From positions 2,016,001 through 2,080,000 of the forward strand of contig NZ_SORO01000001.1 in assembly GCF_004368965.1 (NCBI RefSeq): a stretch of 64,000 nucleotides of DNA, in the 5' to 3' direction. Source of the DNA: Leptospira meyeri (lineage in GTDB: Bacteria; Spirochaetota; Leptospiria; Leptospirales; Leptospiraceae). Position numbers and translations under genes: made by a program. The notes under the pieces were generated by a model. That model saw only the letters and a list, made by a program, of their open reading frames with translations, was not told the DNA's origin and ran no database searches. The stretch's first letter is position 1; the number at the start of each line of letters is the position of its first letter. Shown here one piece after another: positions 9,237 through 18,850 of this stretch.

Positions 9237-10481
9237 ATGGAAAAAATTGCAGGGAAGATCGTAACTCACGAAAGGGAATGGGAAGGTACAATCGAATTCG
9301 ATTCAAATACCGGACTCATCACAAAAGTGAAAGATGAAATTGATCCAGATGCTCGTCAATTTCCCGAAGGTACAGTGATTTTTCCTGGTTTTGGAGATAT
9401 CCACATCCACGCAAGAGAGGATGTGAGTGGAAAACATACATACAAAGAAGATTTTACCTCCGCTGGGAATGCAGCCATCAATGGTGGAGTGATCCATGTG
9501 GCAGATATGCCAAACAATCCTGTGCCTCCCATTGATGATGAATCCTACGCCGCAAAACAAGCGCTCACCAAAAAAGCACCCATTCATATCACTTTGTATG
9601 CAGGGATCGGCCCACATACAAAACCATTGGAAAAAAAAGTTCCTTATAAAGTCTTTATGGGCCCTTCCATAGGAGAATTATTTTTTCATGACAATGCTTC
9701 ATTAGAAGAAGTCATCAAACATTACGCTGGGCAAGACATTAGTTTTCACTGTGAAGATCCAGAGATTCTTGTTGCCAACCAATCCAGGCCCACTCACGAA
9801 GAAAGACGTCCCAAAGAGGCAGAAACCGTAGCTACTGATTTTGCTTTGTATTTGATCGAAAAATACAATCTCAAAGGCAAACTTTGTCACTATTCCACAA
9901 AAGATGGTCTTTCTAAAATCATCGCGGCTAAAAAACGAGGAGTGAATGTAACGTGTGAAGTCACTCCTACGCATTTGATGTTTGATACGGATATGCTAAC
10001 AGAAACCAATCACAAATGGTTTCAAATGAACCCACCACTTCGTGGCAAAGAAGACCGCGAAGCTATGGTAAAAGGGATTTTGGATGGACACATCGATTAT
10101 CTAGCTACAGATCATGCACCCCACTCCATAGAAGAAAAACAAAAAGGGACAAGTGGGATCTCACAATTGGATACTTATGGGTTATTTGTCACTTATATGA
10201 TACTAAAACTAAACATTCCGATGACTACCATTGCAAAAATCTGTTCCAAAAATCCAGGAGAATTTGTGGCACCATATTTACCCGAAACATTTGGAAAAGG
10301 AGTAGGTATTATTAACCAAGGTTATGCGGCAAATTTTTCTATTCTAAATTTAAAAAAACCAGTTGAATTTCAAAAATCAATGGTTAAAAGTAAGTCCGGA
10401 TGGTCACCCTTTGAGGGATTCCAATTTCCTGGATCCATTGAAGCCGTCTATTTTTTAGGCAAAGAAATACATGCAAAATGA
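9237..10481 (+). CDS. pyrC: Dihydroorotase-like amidohydrolase
   Basis: A 414-residue amidohydrolase of the dihydroorotase type, which interconverts carbamoyl aspartate and dihydroorotate in pyrimidine synthesis. Metal ligands are visible: GDIHIHARED near residue 56, the Lys in YKVFMG near 142, FHCED near 168, LCHYS near 218 and the Asp in LATDHAPHS near 289. MPNN and the substrate-binding Arg of HIHARED fit dihydroorotase better than hydantoinase or allantoinase. The start follows AGGGGCAAA. The end overlaps the next gene by 11 bases, so a pyrimidine gene is coupled to a c-di-GMP protein. Since some genomes have several such paralogues, the exact substrate is slightly uncertain. Confidence 0.85.
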   Translation: MEKIAGKIVTHEREWEGTIEFDSNTGLITKVKDEIDPDARQFPEGTVIFPGFGDIHIHAREDVSGKHTYKEDFTSAGNAAINGGVIHVADMPNNPVPPIDDESYAAKQALTKKAPIHITLYAGIGPHTKPLEKKVPYKVFMGPSIGELFFHDNASLEEVIKHYAGQDISFHCEDPEILVANQSRPTHEERRPKEAETVATDFALYLIEKYNLKGKLCHYSTKDGLSKIIAAKKRGVNVTCEVTPTHLMFDTDMLTETNHKWFQMNPPLRGKEDREAMVKGILDGHIDYLATDHAPHSIEEKQKGTSGISQLDTYGLFVTYMILKLNIPMTTIAKICSKNPGEFVAPYLPETFGKGVGIINQGYAANFSILNLKKPVEFQKSMVKSKSGWSPFEGFQFPGSIEAVYFLGKEIHAK

Positions 10482-12555
10482 GCCATTAGGCAGTAAAATT
10501 CTCTCTGGTCTCACCGTTAAGTCGCTCCTTGCGGAATATCCGAATAGTTTTCAAGTTTTAGATTGGGAAGGAAATTTTATTTCCGTTACCGAACGATTTG
10601 CTCGGTTTTTAGAGTTTCAACCGAAGGAAATTGTTGGTAAATCCATAGTCGATTTTGCTCACGATGACGATAAAGAAAATACAAAGTATACTTTTGATAG
10701 TTTGGGTGAAAATCCGAATATTGTAAATTTCGAAAACCGTTTAGTCACCAACTCAAAAGAAGAAGTATGGATCATTTGGTTGCTCATCCCTTTACGGGAA
10801 TCAAAAATTATTCTTGGATTTGATAGGGATGTTACCATTCAAAAAGACATTTCGTTCGAATTCCTGCTCCAACAACAGAAGTATAAATCTATTTTTGACA
10901 ACCTTCCTATGGGCATTGCCATCACTGACGAAAAAGGGAAAATTGTTGAGACAAATAAAACAGCAAGAACCTATTTCAATATTCAGGATGGGGAACTTTT
11001 AAATCGAACTTTAAACATTCGTAAATACACTCTCATTCAACCGAATGGCAATAAAATATACCCGAGAAATTCCAGTCTTATGCGTGCGTTACGGCACAAA
11101 GAAGTGATTCGTAATTTAGAGATTGGTCTAATCAAAGAGGAAAAAATTACGTGGTTTGATATTTTAGCAACACCGATTCCTCTTGAAAACTTTGGCCTTG
11201 CGGTTGCTTTTCTTGACATCACTCAGAGAAGGCATGCCGAAGAAAAAATCGCATACTTAGCTTTTTTCGATCAACTCACCAATCTTCCCAACAGAAACTC
11301 TTTGATTGATAAACTTTTTCCTATTTTTGAAGAAGCAAGAAGGCATGGAAACCTCGTAGGTATCCTTGCCATTGATTTAGATAATTTTAAAATCATCAAT
11401 GATTCTCGTGGACATGAATTCGGTGATAAAATTATCAAACTCGTTGCATATCGGATCCGAGAAAGTATCAGAGTGTATGATTTGATTAGTAGACAAGGGG
11501 GAGATGAATTCACAGTTGTATTGCCCGATTTATCTAATGAAAGAGATGCGGCTGTTATTTCTGAATCCATTTTGGATGCCATGACTCATCCATTTGTCAT
11601 TGATGGGGAAAGAATTTTTGTAAATATATCGATTGGGATTGCGCTCTACCCAACAGATGGAAAAGATTCCAACACACTTCTAAAAAATGCAGACAGTGCT
11701 CTCAACTTGGCAAAATCCCAAGGGAAAAACTGTTATGTGTTTTTTACAGAAGAACTACAAACCGTTGTGGCAGAAAGATTGGAAATCGAAAACCGAATGC
11801 GGATTGCCATCATCGAAAATCAATTCACTTTGATGTACCAACCCAAAATTGATCTTTATACGAAAAAACCAGTAGGTGTCGAAGCCCTCATCCGTTGGCG
11901 TCATCCTGAACGCGGACTGATCTCTCCCAATGTATTCATTCCCATCTCTGAAGAAACAGGAATGATTCTAGCAATCGGAGAATGGGTGATTAAATCAGCA
12001 ATCCAAACCATGAGGCATTGGAAAGACGAAGGGATTAATGATGTTTCGATGGCGGTCAATATCTCCACCAAACAGTTCAAACATGAAAGATTAATTTCTA
12101 CTATTGCTGAAAACCTAAAACTATTCAAAGTGGATCCGCATGATTTGGAAGTGGAACTCACGGAAAGTTCAGTCATGGAAAATGCCGATGCTGCGGTTCG
12201 TACCATGCAAGAGATTCGGAAACTGGGTGCAAAAATTGCCATTGATGATTTTGGAACTGGATATAGTAGTTTGGGGTATTTAAAAAAACTTCCGATTTCC
12301 TCTTTAAAAATTGATCGTTCCTTTGTTTCCGAAATCACATCCGACAAAGATTCCAAAACCATCATCCATGCAGTTTCCAACCTAGCACATAACCTTGGTT
12401 TGAGTGTAGTTGCGGAAGGTGCGGAAACAGAAGAACAAGTCAGGTTACTTGCAGAAAGTGGCGTTGATCTCATCCAAGGTTTTTATTTCGCCAAACCGCT
12501 GAGTTCTGAGGAATGCCTTCATTTTCTGAAGACAGAACTTGGAATTTCGGATTGA
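10471..12555 (+). CDS. PAS-PAS-GGDEF-EAL cyclic-di-GMP protein
   Basis: A 694-residue soluble signalling protein. Two PAS domains (about 15-125 and 140-260) precede a GGDEF domain (about 265-425) with an intact GGDEF site (RQGGDEFTVVLPD). An inhibitory RxxD site (RVYD) lies five residues before it. The EAL domain (about 435-685) has EALIRW, DDFGTGYSSLGY, SSLKIDRSF and VVAEGAE, so both activities look possible. No membrane segment is seen, so the PAS domains should sense a cytoplasmic cue such as redox, a ligand or a haem/flavin. The start overlaps the dihydroorotase stop by 11 bases, which suggests co-translation. Confidence 0.92.
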   Translation: MQNEPLGSKILSGLTVKSLLAEYPNSFQVLDWEGNFISVTERFARFLEFQPKEIVGKSIVDFAHDDDKENTKYTFDSLGENPNIVNFENRLVTNSKEEVWIIWLLIPLRESKIILGFDRDVTIQKDISFEFLLQQQKYKSIFDNLPMGIAITDEKGKIVETNKTARTYFNIQDGELLNRTLNIRKYTLIQPNGNKIYPRNSSLMRALRHKEVIRNLEIGLIKEEKITWFDILATPIPLENFGLAVAFLDITQRRHAEEKIAYLAFFDQLTNLPNRNSLIDKLFPIFEEARRHGNLVGILAIDLDNFKIINDSRGHEFGDKIIKLVAYRIRESIRVYDLISRQGGDEFTVVLPDLSNERDAAVISESILDAMTHPFVIDGERIFVNISIGIALYPTDGKDSNTLLKNADSALNLAKSQGKNCYVFFTEELQTVVAERLEIENRMRIAIIENQFTLMYQPKIDLYTKKPVGVEALIRWRHPERGLISPNVFIPISEETGMILAIGEWVIKSAIQTMRHWKDEGINDVSMAVNISTKQFKHERLISTIAENLKLFKVDPHDLEVELTESSVMENADAAVRTMQEIRKLGAKIAIDDFGTGYSSLGYLKKLPISSLKIDRSFVSEITSDKDSKTIIHAVSNLAHNLGLSVVAEGAETEEQVRLLAESGVDLIQGFYFAKPLSSEECLHFLKTELGISD

Positions 12556-12597
12556 CCCAGTCGCTTTCCCGCCGTTTTTATCAATTAAGGATTTCAC

Positions 12598-14997
12598 TTG
12601 AAACTTTCAGTTGATTGGTTAAACGAATTTACCCCCCTCTCCCAAATCCCTTTTGAAAAGGTTTTGGAAAAAATTAATACATCCATTTGCGAAATTGATG
12701 ACGTCGAAGAATTTAAAGTTCACCTATCATCGGTTATCACTGTCAAAATCAAATCACTTGAAAAACATCCTAATGCAGAAAAACTATCCACTACCATCGC
12801 CACAGATGGTTCCAAAGATTACCAAATTGTTACTGCCGCTACCAATGTAAAGGTAGGGGACATTGTTCCATTGGCCCTTCCTGGAACAAAACTGGATGGA
12901 AAAGAAATTTTAGATTCAGAACTTCGAGGTGTTCGTTCCCAAGGAATGTACTGTTCTGAAAAAGAGTTGGGGCTAGCTTTAGAATCTTCTGGTGTTTTAG
13001 TTTTTCCTGACGATACACCACTTGGAATTTCTGTTCGCAAACTTTATCTATGGGAAGACACCATTCTCACGATTGATAATAAGTCCATCACACATAGGCC
13101 AGACCTTTGGAATCATTTTGGGTTTGCGCGCGAACTTGCAAGCCAACTCCAGTTGCCATTGAATGAATTCCCTTTCCAAGCAGAGACAAAATGGGAATCA
13201 GGAAATGAAGGGTTAACAGTGGAAAAAACAGATAATGCTCACGCATATTATGTTTGTTCCATCCAAAATGTAAACATAACCCAATCAAATCTTAAAATCA
13301 AATCCAGACTTGAAAAATGTGGAATTCGCTCCATCAACAATGTTGTGGATGTTTCCAACTATCTTCTGTTAGAGCTTGGACAACCCACACATTTTTTTGA
13401 CCGCGAAAGATTAAAGTCTACATCCTTTTCTGTTGTAAAATCAAAAGAAGGTGACTCCTTCCCTTTGTTAGATGATACAACCCCTAAACTTCAAAAAGAT
13501 CTACTTCTCATTCAAAATGGAAAAGATCCTGTTGCCCTCGCAGGTGTGATGGGAGGAAAAGATTCTGCAGTCATTGATTCTACCAAAAACATTGTAATGG
13601 AATCAGCAGTTTTCAAAAGAGAAGATGTTCGTTATACAATTCGCAAAACTAATATCCGTACCGAGTCGGCGGTTCGTTACGAAAAAGGTTTAGATAGTTA
13701 TACTTGTTTGCCAGTGATGAAACGTGCCGTGCAACTATTGAAGGAAAATGGAAATCCAAACATCAAGGTTTATGAACCACAAGGTTTCAATCATACAGAA
13801 TCAAAATCTGTGACCATCAGTACAAACCTTTCTTTCCTTCGCCACAAGTTAGGTAAAAATATTTCGCAAACTGAAGTCACCGAAATCTTAAACAGACTTG
13901 GTTTCAAAGTTACAAACCAAGGGGAAGAATTATCCGTTCTGGTTCCTAAATTCAGACAAAACTACGATGTTACCATTCCTGAAGACCTTGTAGAAGAAAT
14001 TGGAAGAACCATCGGTTATGCCTCCATCAAAACAGAAGCACTCTCAATGGCAGTGGAAACTCCAATTCGAAACCCATTACGTGAATTGGAAAGAAGAGTC
14101 AAAAACTTTCTGGCTTTAGAAGTTGGATTTAATGAAGTTTATAATTATTCCTTTGCTTCACCAGCAGATTCCAAACTAGAAGCAAAAGAAGAACATTCTT
14201 CTTTAAAAATTGCAAATGAAATGCCAGAGGAACATTCATTACTACGAAATAGTCTATTTCCTGGTATCATCAAACAGGCCAAACTCAACCAAGACCGTTT
14301 CGAATCAGTTAATTTATTCGAATTAGGCAGAACCTATCATAAAGAAGGTAAAGGAACTGATCTTGCAGAAGAAAGACGTTGGATGGGTATTCTTTCTCTT
14401 TCGAAAAACAAACCAAATGACCTAACAGCTGTTGAATTAGAATTCTTACAAGTTAGAGAAACAATCTCCGGTCTTTTCCGATATTTAAATTTACCAAATT
14501 ACAAATGGGAAAAAACAAATCGCAACTACTTCCATCCCAATGCAGGACTTGTTCTTTCTTATGATGGAATTGAGATTGCCGAATTGGGGATCCTACACAC
14601 ACGTTTTGCGGATGATTATGACTTAAAACGTAGAGCCATTCTCTCTAAAATCAATATGGAAAAGTTAGTGGATGTTTGGGAGAAACAAGGAAGGAACTCA
14701 CATTTTGTTCCGCCATCCAATTTCCCTCAAGGCCAATTAGATCTTTCTTTGCTAATGAACGAAAAAGATACAACAGAATCTTTTGTTAGTTTAGTGCAAG
14801 GTATGAAAATTCCTGAACTAGAATCTGTGTTTGTTCAAACCATCTTCCAAGGGGAGACAGTTGGTGAAGGGAAAAAATCTGTCACGTATCGATTTAGACT
14901 TATGTCCTATGACAAAACATTTACGCAAGATCGATTCAAAGAACTTTCTGATTCTCTTATAGATATCGCAAAGAAGAACGGATACAGCTTACGGTAA
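12598..14997 (+). CDS. pheT: Phenylalanine-tRNA ligase beta subunit
   Basis: A 799-residue subunit of the alpha2-beta2 enzyme that charges tRNA-Phe. It starts with MKLSVDWLNEFTPL from a TTG codon at 12598, preceded by AAGGA. An N-terminal tRNA-binding OB fold (KIKSLEKHPNAEKLSTTIA, about 50-150) is followed by the B3/B4 editing region and the B5 domain. The catalytic-like core has the NPLRELERRVK and LLRNSLFPGI motifs. The C-terminal ferredoxin-like anticodon-binding domain ends with FRLMSYDKTFTQDRF. pheS is not adjacent, unlike the usual pheST operon. Confidence 0.96.
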   Translation: MKLSVDWLNEFTPLSQIPFEKVLEKINTSICEIDDVEEFKVHLSSVITVKIKSLEKHPNAEKLSTTIATDGSKDYQIVTAATNVKVGDIVPLALPGTKLDGKEILDSELRGVRSQGMYCSEKELGLALESSGVLVFPDDTPLGISVRKLYLWEDTILTIDNKSITHRPDLWNHFGFARELASQLQLPLNEFPFQAETKWESGNEGLTVEKTDNAHAYYVCSIQNVNITQSNLKIKSRLEKCGIRSINNVVDVSNYLLLELGQPTHFFDRERLKSTSFSVVKSKEGDSFPLLDDTTPKLQKDLLLIQNGKDPVALAGVMGGKDSAVIDSTKNIVMESAVFKREDVRYTIRKTNIRTESAVRYEKGLDSYTCLPVMKRAVQLLKENGNPNIKVYEPQGFNHTESKSVTISTNLSFLRHKLGKNISQTEVTEILNRLGFKVTNQGEELSVLVPKFRQNYDVTIPEDLVEEIGRTIGYASIKTEALSMAVETPIRNPLRELERRVKNFLALEVGFNEVYNYSFASPADSKLEAKEEHSSLKIANEMPEEHSLLRNSLFPGIIKQAKLNQDRFESVNLFELGRTYHKEGKGTDLAEERRWMGILSLSKNKPNDLTAVELEFLQVRETISGLFRYLNLPNYKWEKTNRNYFHPNAGLVLSYDGIEIAELGILHTRFADDYDLKRRAILSKINMEKLVDVWEKQGRNSHFVPPSNFPQGQLDLSLLMNEKDTTESFVSLVQGMKIPELESVFVQTIFQGETVGEGKKSVTYRFRLMSYDKTFTQDRFKELSDSLIDIAKKNGYSLR

Positions 14998-15012
14998 ATT
15001 TGTTTTGACAAA

Positions 15013-15030
15013 TCCCGATTTTTATCGGGA
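15013..15030. repeat. Seven-pair hairpin between pheT and the DISM gene
   Basis: TCCCGAT and ATCGGGA pair around TTTT, starting 16 bases after the pheT stop and ending 15 bases before the next ATG. No T-run follows it on the plus strand, so it is not a standard terminator. It may stabilise an mRNA end or mask the next ribosome site. A TTGACA at 15005-15010 lies just before it, but no good -10 box is spaced for it. Confidence 0.4.
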
Positions 15031-15044
15031 AATCATCCGAGTTT

Positions 15045-17006
15045 ATGAGGACACTCCTAACAGTCATTTTGTCGGGTTTAGCATTCTCATGTTCCCGATT
15101 GGAAATCCAAAAATCCATCACGGATGATAGTTTTGTTCCGCAAAAAATCGATTATGCGATCTTTTCTGGTTCCGATACCAATTTTCAAAAACTTCGATGG
15201 ACACCTATCTTTAAAAACAATTTAAGTTTGGGTTTCCAATCGGATCATGTTTTCCTTAGATTAAAAGCAATCAATCAAACTTCTGCAAACAAACTAATTT
15301 TAGATTTAGGAAATCCTCATTTAGATTTTGTCCGAGTCTACGAAGAAGGAAACCCGGAACCAATCAAAGAAGGTGGAGACTTTATTGCGCATTCACATTG
15401 GGATGCCTTTTCAAAATCAATCGCTTTTGAATTGGATTGGCCTGAAAATGAAGCCAAAACTTTAATTTTAGAAACCAAATCTTCATCAAACATTAGTTAT
15501 CTGATTCGATTTTACTCTAAAGACACATTTTATTTAAAAGAAAATTTAGAGAATACCATTCTCGGTTTTTTTTATGGAACCATTTTGATCATGGTGATTT
15601 ACAATTTATTTATATATTTTATCTTAAAAGAAAAAGCATATATTACGTATTCCATAGCCATTTTTTTTAACTTAGCTCTGCAAATGTATTTGAATGGAAT
15701 ATTAAACCAAGTAATCACACTGGATCATCCAGAAATTCATAACCGAATCGGAAGTATCATTGTCACCTGTTCCGCAGTTTCCGGTTGGACATTTGCCCAA
15801 CAAACTTTGAATCTGCGAGAACTAAACCCTTGGTCAAACAGACTCATCCAATCATTGAAGTTCATTGTTTTATTTTATATTTTGATTCCGTATGCTTACT
15901 TACCAATTACTATTGCAGTTCGATTAGGAAATCTGATTGCACAAGTTTTTGTGGTCTCAGTTCTCCTCGTTGCTTTGGTTAACTATAGCACCGGGAATAA
16001 ACAAGCGAGGTTGTTTCTTTTTGGATGGATTACCTTACTTTTTGGGATTTTGATGTACACATTGATGCAAAACGGAGTTTTGCCTGTAAATCTATTAACA
16101 ATTTATGGCAACCAAATTGGATCCACTTTGGAAGCCGGAATTTTATCACTGGCCCTCGCTAATAAAATTAACGAACTAAAAGAAGAAAAGGCAAATACTC
16201 AGGCCTTAGCACTTGTCACTCTTGAAGAAAAAGTAAGAGAACGGACAAAAACTTTGGATGAGTCTTTAAACTTAATCAAAAAAGATCTGAATGTCGCTAA
16301 AAAAATTCAAAAAACTTTGTTCTCTGAAATTAAAACAAGTGATCCAAGAATCCACTTTCATTCCTACTACCAGTCGATGTCGGAAGTGGGTGGTGATTTT
16401 TATGACCTAACACAAGTAAAACCTGACTACTATCGAATTTTTGTAGCCGATGCCACAGGTCACGGAATCCAAGCTGCTCTCATTACCATGGCAATCAAAG
16501 CTGAATATGAATCACTCAAAATGATTTATGACCATCCCGATGATTTGGTATTTCATATGAACCAAATCTTTATCAACAAATATAGCAATATTCAGACAAT
16601 ATTTACATGTTCTGTTTGTGATATTGACCTAAAAAACAAATTACTATTTTATTCTTCAGCAGGTCACCCTGACCAAATCCATCAAAGAATCGATGACATA
16701 AAACTTTTACCAAGGACTGGAAAAATAATAGGACTTATGGACCATACCCAGTACAGGATCATCGAACACCAAATCGAAGAAGGTGATCGTATTTTTCTCT
16801 TTACCGACGGAATTTTTGAGCAGTTTAACGAAGAGAAAGAACTCTTTGGAGAAGACCGTTTGTATGATATTTTAAAAGAGAACCTGAAGATGAGTTTGGA
16901 TCATACGATGGCGAAAGTACTCAGTGAACTATCTTCTTTCACAGAAGGTGATGTAAAACAAGATGATATTACATTTATCGGTTGCGAAATTCAAAGTCTA
17001 GGTTGA
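15045..17006 (+). CDS. 7TMR-DISM receptor with SpoIIE-type PP2C phosphatase domain
   Basis: A 653-residue receptor phosphatase. A signal sequence with a possible lipobox (LAFSC, residue 16) leads to a periplasmic 7TMR-DISMED2-like beta domain (about 30-160). Seven membrane helices (about 165-370) and a coiled coil (about 375-420) follow. The SpoIIE/RsbU phosphatase domain runs from about 425 to 650, with metal-binding motifs EVGGDFYD, FVADATGHG, LFTDGIFEQF and QDDITF. Such phosphatases usually dephosphorylate an anti-anti-sigma factor and so control a partner-switch. No STAS or RsbW gene is adjacent. The histidine-kinase-like ATPase at the far end of the window is not shown to be linked. Confidence 0.92.
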   Translation: MRTLLTVILSGLAFSCSRLEIQKSITDDSFVPQKIDYAIFSGSDTNFQKLRWTPIFKNNLSLGFQSDHVFLRLKAINQTSANKLILDLGNPHLDFVRVYEEGNPEPIKEGGDFIAHSHWDAFSKSIAFELDWPENEAKTLILETKSSSNISYLIRFYSKDTFYLKENLENTILGFFYGTILIMVIYNLFIYFILKEKAYITYSIAIFFNLALQMYLNGILNQVITLDHPEIHNRIGSIIVTCSAVSGWTFAQQTLNLRELNPWSNRLIQSLKFIVLFYILIPYAYLPITIAVRLGNLIAQVFVVSVLLVALVNYSTGNKQARLFLFGWITLLFGILMYTLMQNGVLPVNLLTIYGNQIGSTLEAGILSLALANKINELKEEKANTQALALVTLEEKVRERTKTLDESLNLIKKDLNVAKKIQKTLFSEIKTSDPRIHFHSYYQSMSEVGGDFYDLTQVKPDYYRIFVADATGHGIQAALITMAIKAEYESLKMIYDHPDDLVFHMNQIFINKYSNIQTIFTCSVCDIDLKNKLLFYSSAGHPDQIHQRIDDIKLLPRTGKIIGLMDHTQYRIIEHQIEEGDRIFLFTDGIFEQFNEEKELFGEDRLYDILKENLKMSLDHTMAKVLSELSSFTEGDVKQDDITFIGCEIQSLG

Positions 17007-17017
17007 TTTTGATATTC

Positions 17018-17590
17018 ATGTCCTATTCTGAAATTCCAGTTTATACAAACCCATTCATCCACCCTGCCGCAACGGCATTTGGCATGATTGAATATGGAAC
17101 TTCCGTTTCTTTATGGCCTGGTGCCGTGGTGCGTGCTGATATGAACTCCATCAAATTAGGAGATTATGTCAACATCCAGGATAACTCCACTTTGCATACT
17201 GATAGCACAAGCCCTATCAGCATCGGCGAATGGACATTAGTTGGTCACAATGTCATGATCCATGGCTGTAAAATCGGGAAAGGAGTTCTTGTTGGTATTG
17301 GCTCTATCGTTTTGGATAATGCAGAAATTGGTGATGGTTCTCAAATTGCTGCCGGTTGTATGATCCGCGGTGGAAAAAAAATCCCACCAAGATCTCTTGT
17401 AGTTCCTGATGGATCTGATATTAAAATATTTCCTGGAAAAGCAAAGCCGGAATTAACAGTCGCAGGTTGTATCGAATACGCCCATCTTTCTGTTCGTTTT
17501 CAAAAAAACATTTTTGTTCCCTTTCAAAAAGAAGAAGAAGTTCATTTTGTAAGCCAAGCGAAAGAAATCATTGGAAAGTTAGGTATCTAA
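17018..17590 (+). CDS. Gamma-carbonic-anhydrase-like hexapeptide-repeat protein
   Basis: A 190-residue left-handed beta-helix protein of the YrdA/PaaY/gamma-carbonic-anhydrase group. Metal-type histidines are visible in STLHTD and GHNVMIHGCKIG, matching the three-His pattern. Isoleucine-rich hexapeptide turns run from about residue 15 to 150, ahead of a C-terminal helix. The ATG at 17018 gives the usual start (SEIPVYTNPFIHPAA). A longer reading from 16982 would overlap the DISM gene and adds nothing conserved. Function may be carbonic anhydrase or a related thioesterase or structural role. It lies 11 bases after the phosphatase gene on the same strand. Confidence 0.85.
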   Translation: MSYSEIPVYTNPFIHPAATAFGMIEYGTSVSLWPGAVVRADMNSIKLGDYVNIQDNSTLHTDSTSPISIGEWTLVGHNVMIHGCKIGKGVLVGIGSIVLDNAEIGDGSQIAAGCMIRGGKKIPPRSLVVPDGSDIKIFPGKAKPELTVAGCIEYAHLSVRFQKNIFVPFQKEEEVHFVSQAKEIIGKLGI

Positions 17591-17634
17591 TCCAATTAAC
17601 TTGGAACCTATCCAACCTAAACCCGAACTCTTAT

Positions 17635-18846
17635 ATGAAAAAAATTATAGATAAATTAAAAATCCTGGGAATTTTTTCTATCACACAAACTGTCTTTCAA
17701 ATTGGAACCGTCATGATTATGGCTGTTTCCGCACTTGCCGGACAAAGCATCGCTCCCTCTCCTGAATCGGCTTCACTTCCAATTTCGTTTGTGATTTTAG
17801 GAACCCTGCTTGGTTTGGTTCCAGCATCAAGATTTATGAACTGGAAAGGTAGCAAAGTCGGTTTGCTCACAGGAACAGTCATAGGAATCATTGGTGCTAT
17901 CCTTGCATCCTATTCCATGTATGAGAAGAATTTTATTTTGTTTTCCATATCACACTTGTTATTTGGATTTCATCAATCCTTTGTCCAATATTTACGATTT
18001 GTAGCGATGGAATCAGTTCCAATTCATGATAGATCCAGTGCCCTTTCTTGGATTTTAATCGCAGGAATTCCGGCAGCATTTCTTGGGCCACTTGCTGGGC
18101 TCCAAGGGAAAGAACTTTTCCCAAACTCATTGTATTTAGGATGTTATTTAATTTTAATTTCTGCTTTGTTTTTACAATTTTTCTTTATTTTATTTTTGCC
18201 AACACCTAACAAAAAAATATCAAGCATACATTCACAATCCAATGATGTTTCTCCAAGAGAAGTTATTCGTCCACTTTCGTATCATATAAAAAATTTAGGG
18301 TTATGGGTATCGATTTTGGCAACTGCTTTTAGTTTTGGACTGATGGCAATGCTTATGTCTGCTGTACCAGTGGCAATGAAATCCCATGGTCACGAAATGC
18401 ATGCTTCCACTTTAGTATTACAATGGCATGTATTAGGAATGTATATTCCTTCTTTTTTCTCAGGACAATTAGTGCGAAAAATGACAGCACCTTATCTAAT
18501 ACTTTTAGGAATTTTTGTGATGGGGCTCGAAAGTTTTGCTGCTCTACAAGGTACAGAATTTTTACCATTTGCAGTGGCACTCATACTTCTTGGCATTGGC
18601 TGGAATTTTATGTATGTGGGTGGCACAAACTTACTTGTCGAACAATACCATCCTTCGGAAAAAAATAAAATCCAGGCAACAAATGATACAATTGTTTATT
18701 CTTTTGCAATCGTATCTACATATAGCGCCGGTTATCTGGAGAATAAAATTGGTTGGCTTAACCTTAATTTAGTCAGTATTCCGTGTTTGTTATTTGTTAG
18801 CATCTTCACTATGTATTTTATTCATTCACAACGAAGGACGGTATAG
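17635..18846 (+). CDS. Major facilitator superfamily transporter
   Basis: A 403-residue polytopic membrane protein with about 12 helices in two halves, joined by a cytoplasmic loop near residues 200-225 (NKKISSIHSQSNDVSPREV). It carries MFS-like glycine-rich helices and charged loop residues between helices 2 and 3 (FMNWKGSKVG). The substrate cannot be read from the sequence. The ATG at 17635 is chosen because upstream reading would run antiphase through the previous gene. No clear Shine-Dalgarno sequence is seen. The next gene starts four bases after its stop, so the two are probably co-transcribed. Confidence 0.82.
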   Translation: MKKIIDKLKILGIFSITQTVFQIGTVMIMAVSALAGQSIAPSPESASLPISFVILGTLLGLVPASRFMNWKGSKVGLLTGTVIGIIGAILASYSMYEKNFILFSISHLLFGFHQSFVQYLRFVAMESVPIHDRSSALSWILIAGIPAAFLGPLAGLQGKELFPNSLYLGCYLILISALFLQFFFILFLPTPNKKISSIHSQSNDVSPREVIRPLSYHIKNLGLWVSILATAFSFGLMAMLMSAVPVAMKSHGHEMHASTLVLQWHVLGMYIPSFFSGQLVRKMTAPYLILLGIFVMGLESFAALQGTEFLPFAVALILLGIGWNFMYVGGTNLLVEQYHPSEKNKIQATNDTIVYSFAIVSTYSAGYLENKIGWLNLNLVSIPCLLFVSIFTMYFIHSQRRTV

Positions 18847-18850
18847 TCAA

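Noticed and set aside
11901..12473. 190-codon minus-strand frame in the PAS-GGDEF-EAL gene
   Set aside because: It is antisense to the EAL domain, whose motifs are intact; Ser-rich composition is typical of an antisense shadow.
15005..15040. Sigma-70 promoter TTGACA before the DISM gene
   Set aside because: The -35 box is good, but the sequence at 16-18 bases spacing (GGAAAT region) is no -10 box.
17467..17634. N-terminal extension of the MFS transporter
   Set aside because: The extension reads through the end of the carbonic-anhydrase-like gene in another frame and has no hydrophobic or conserved content.
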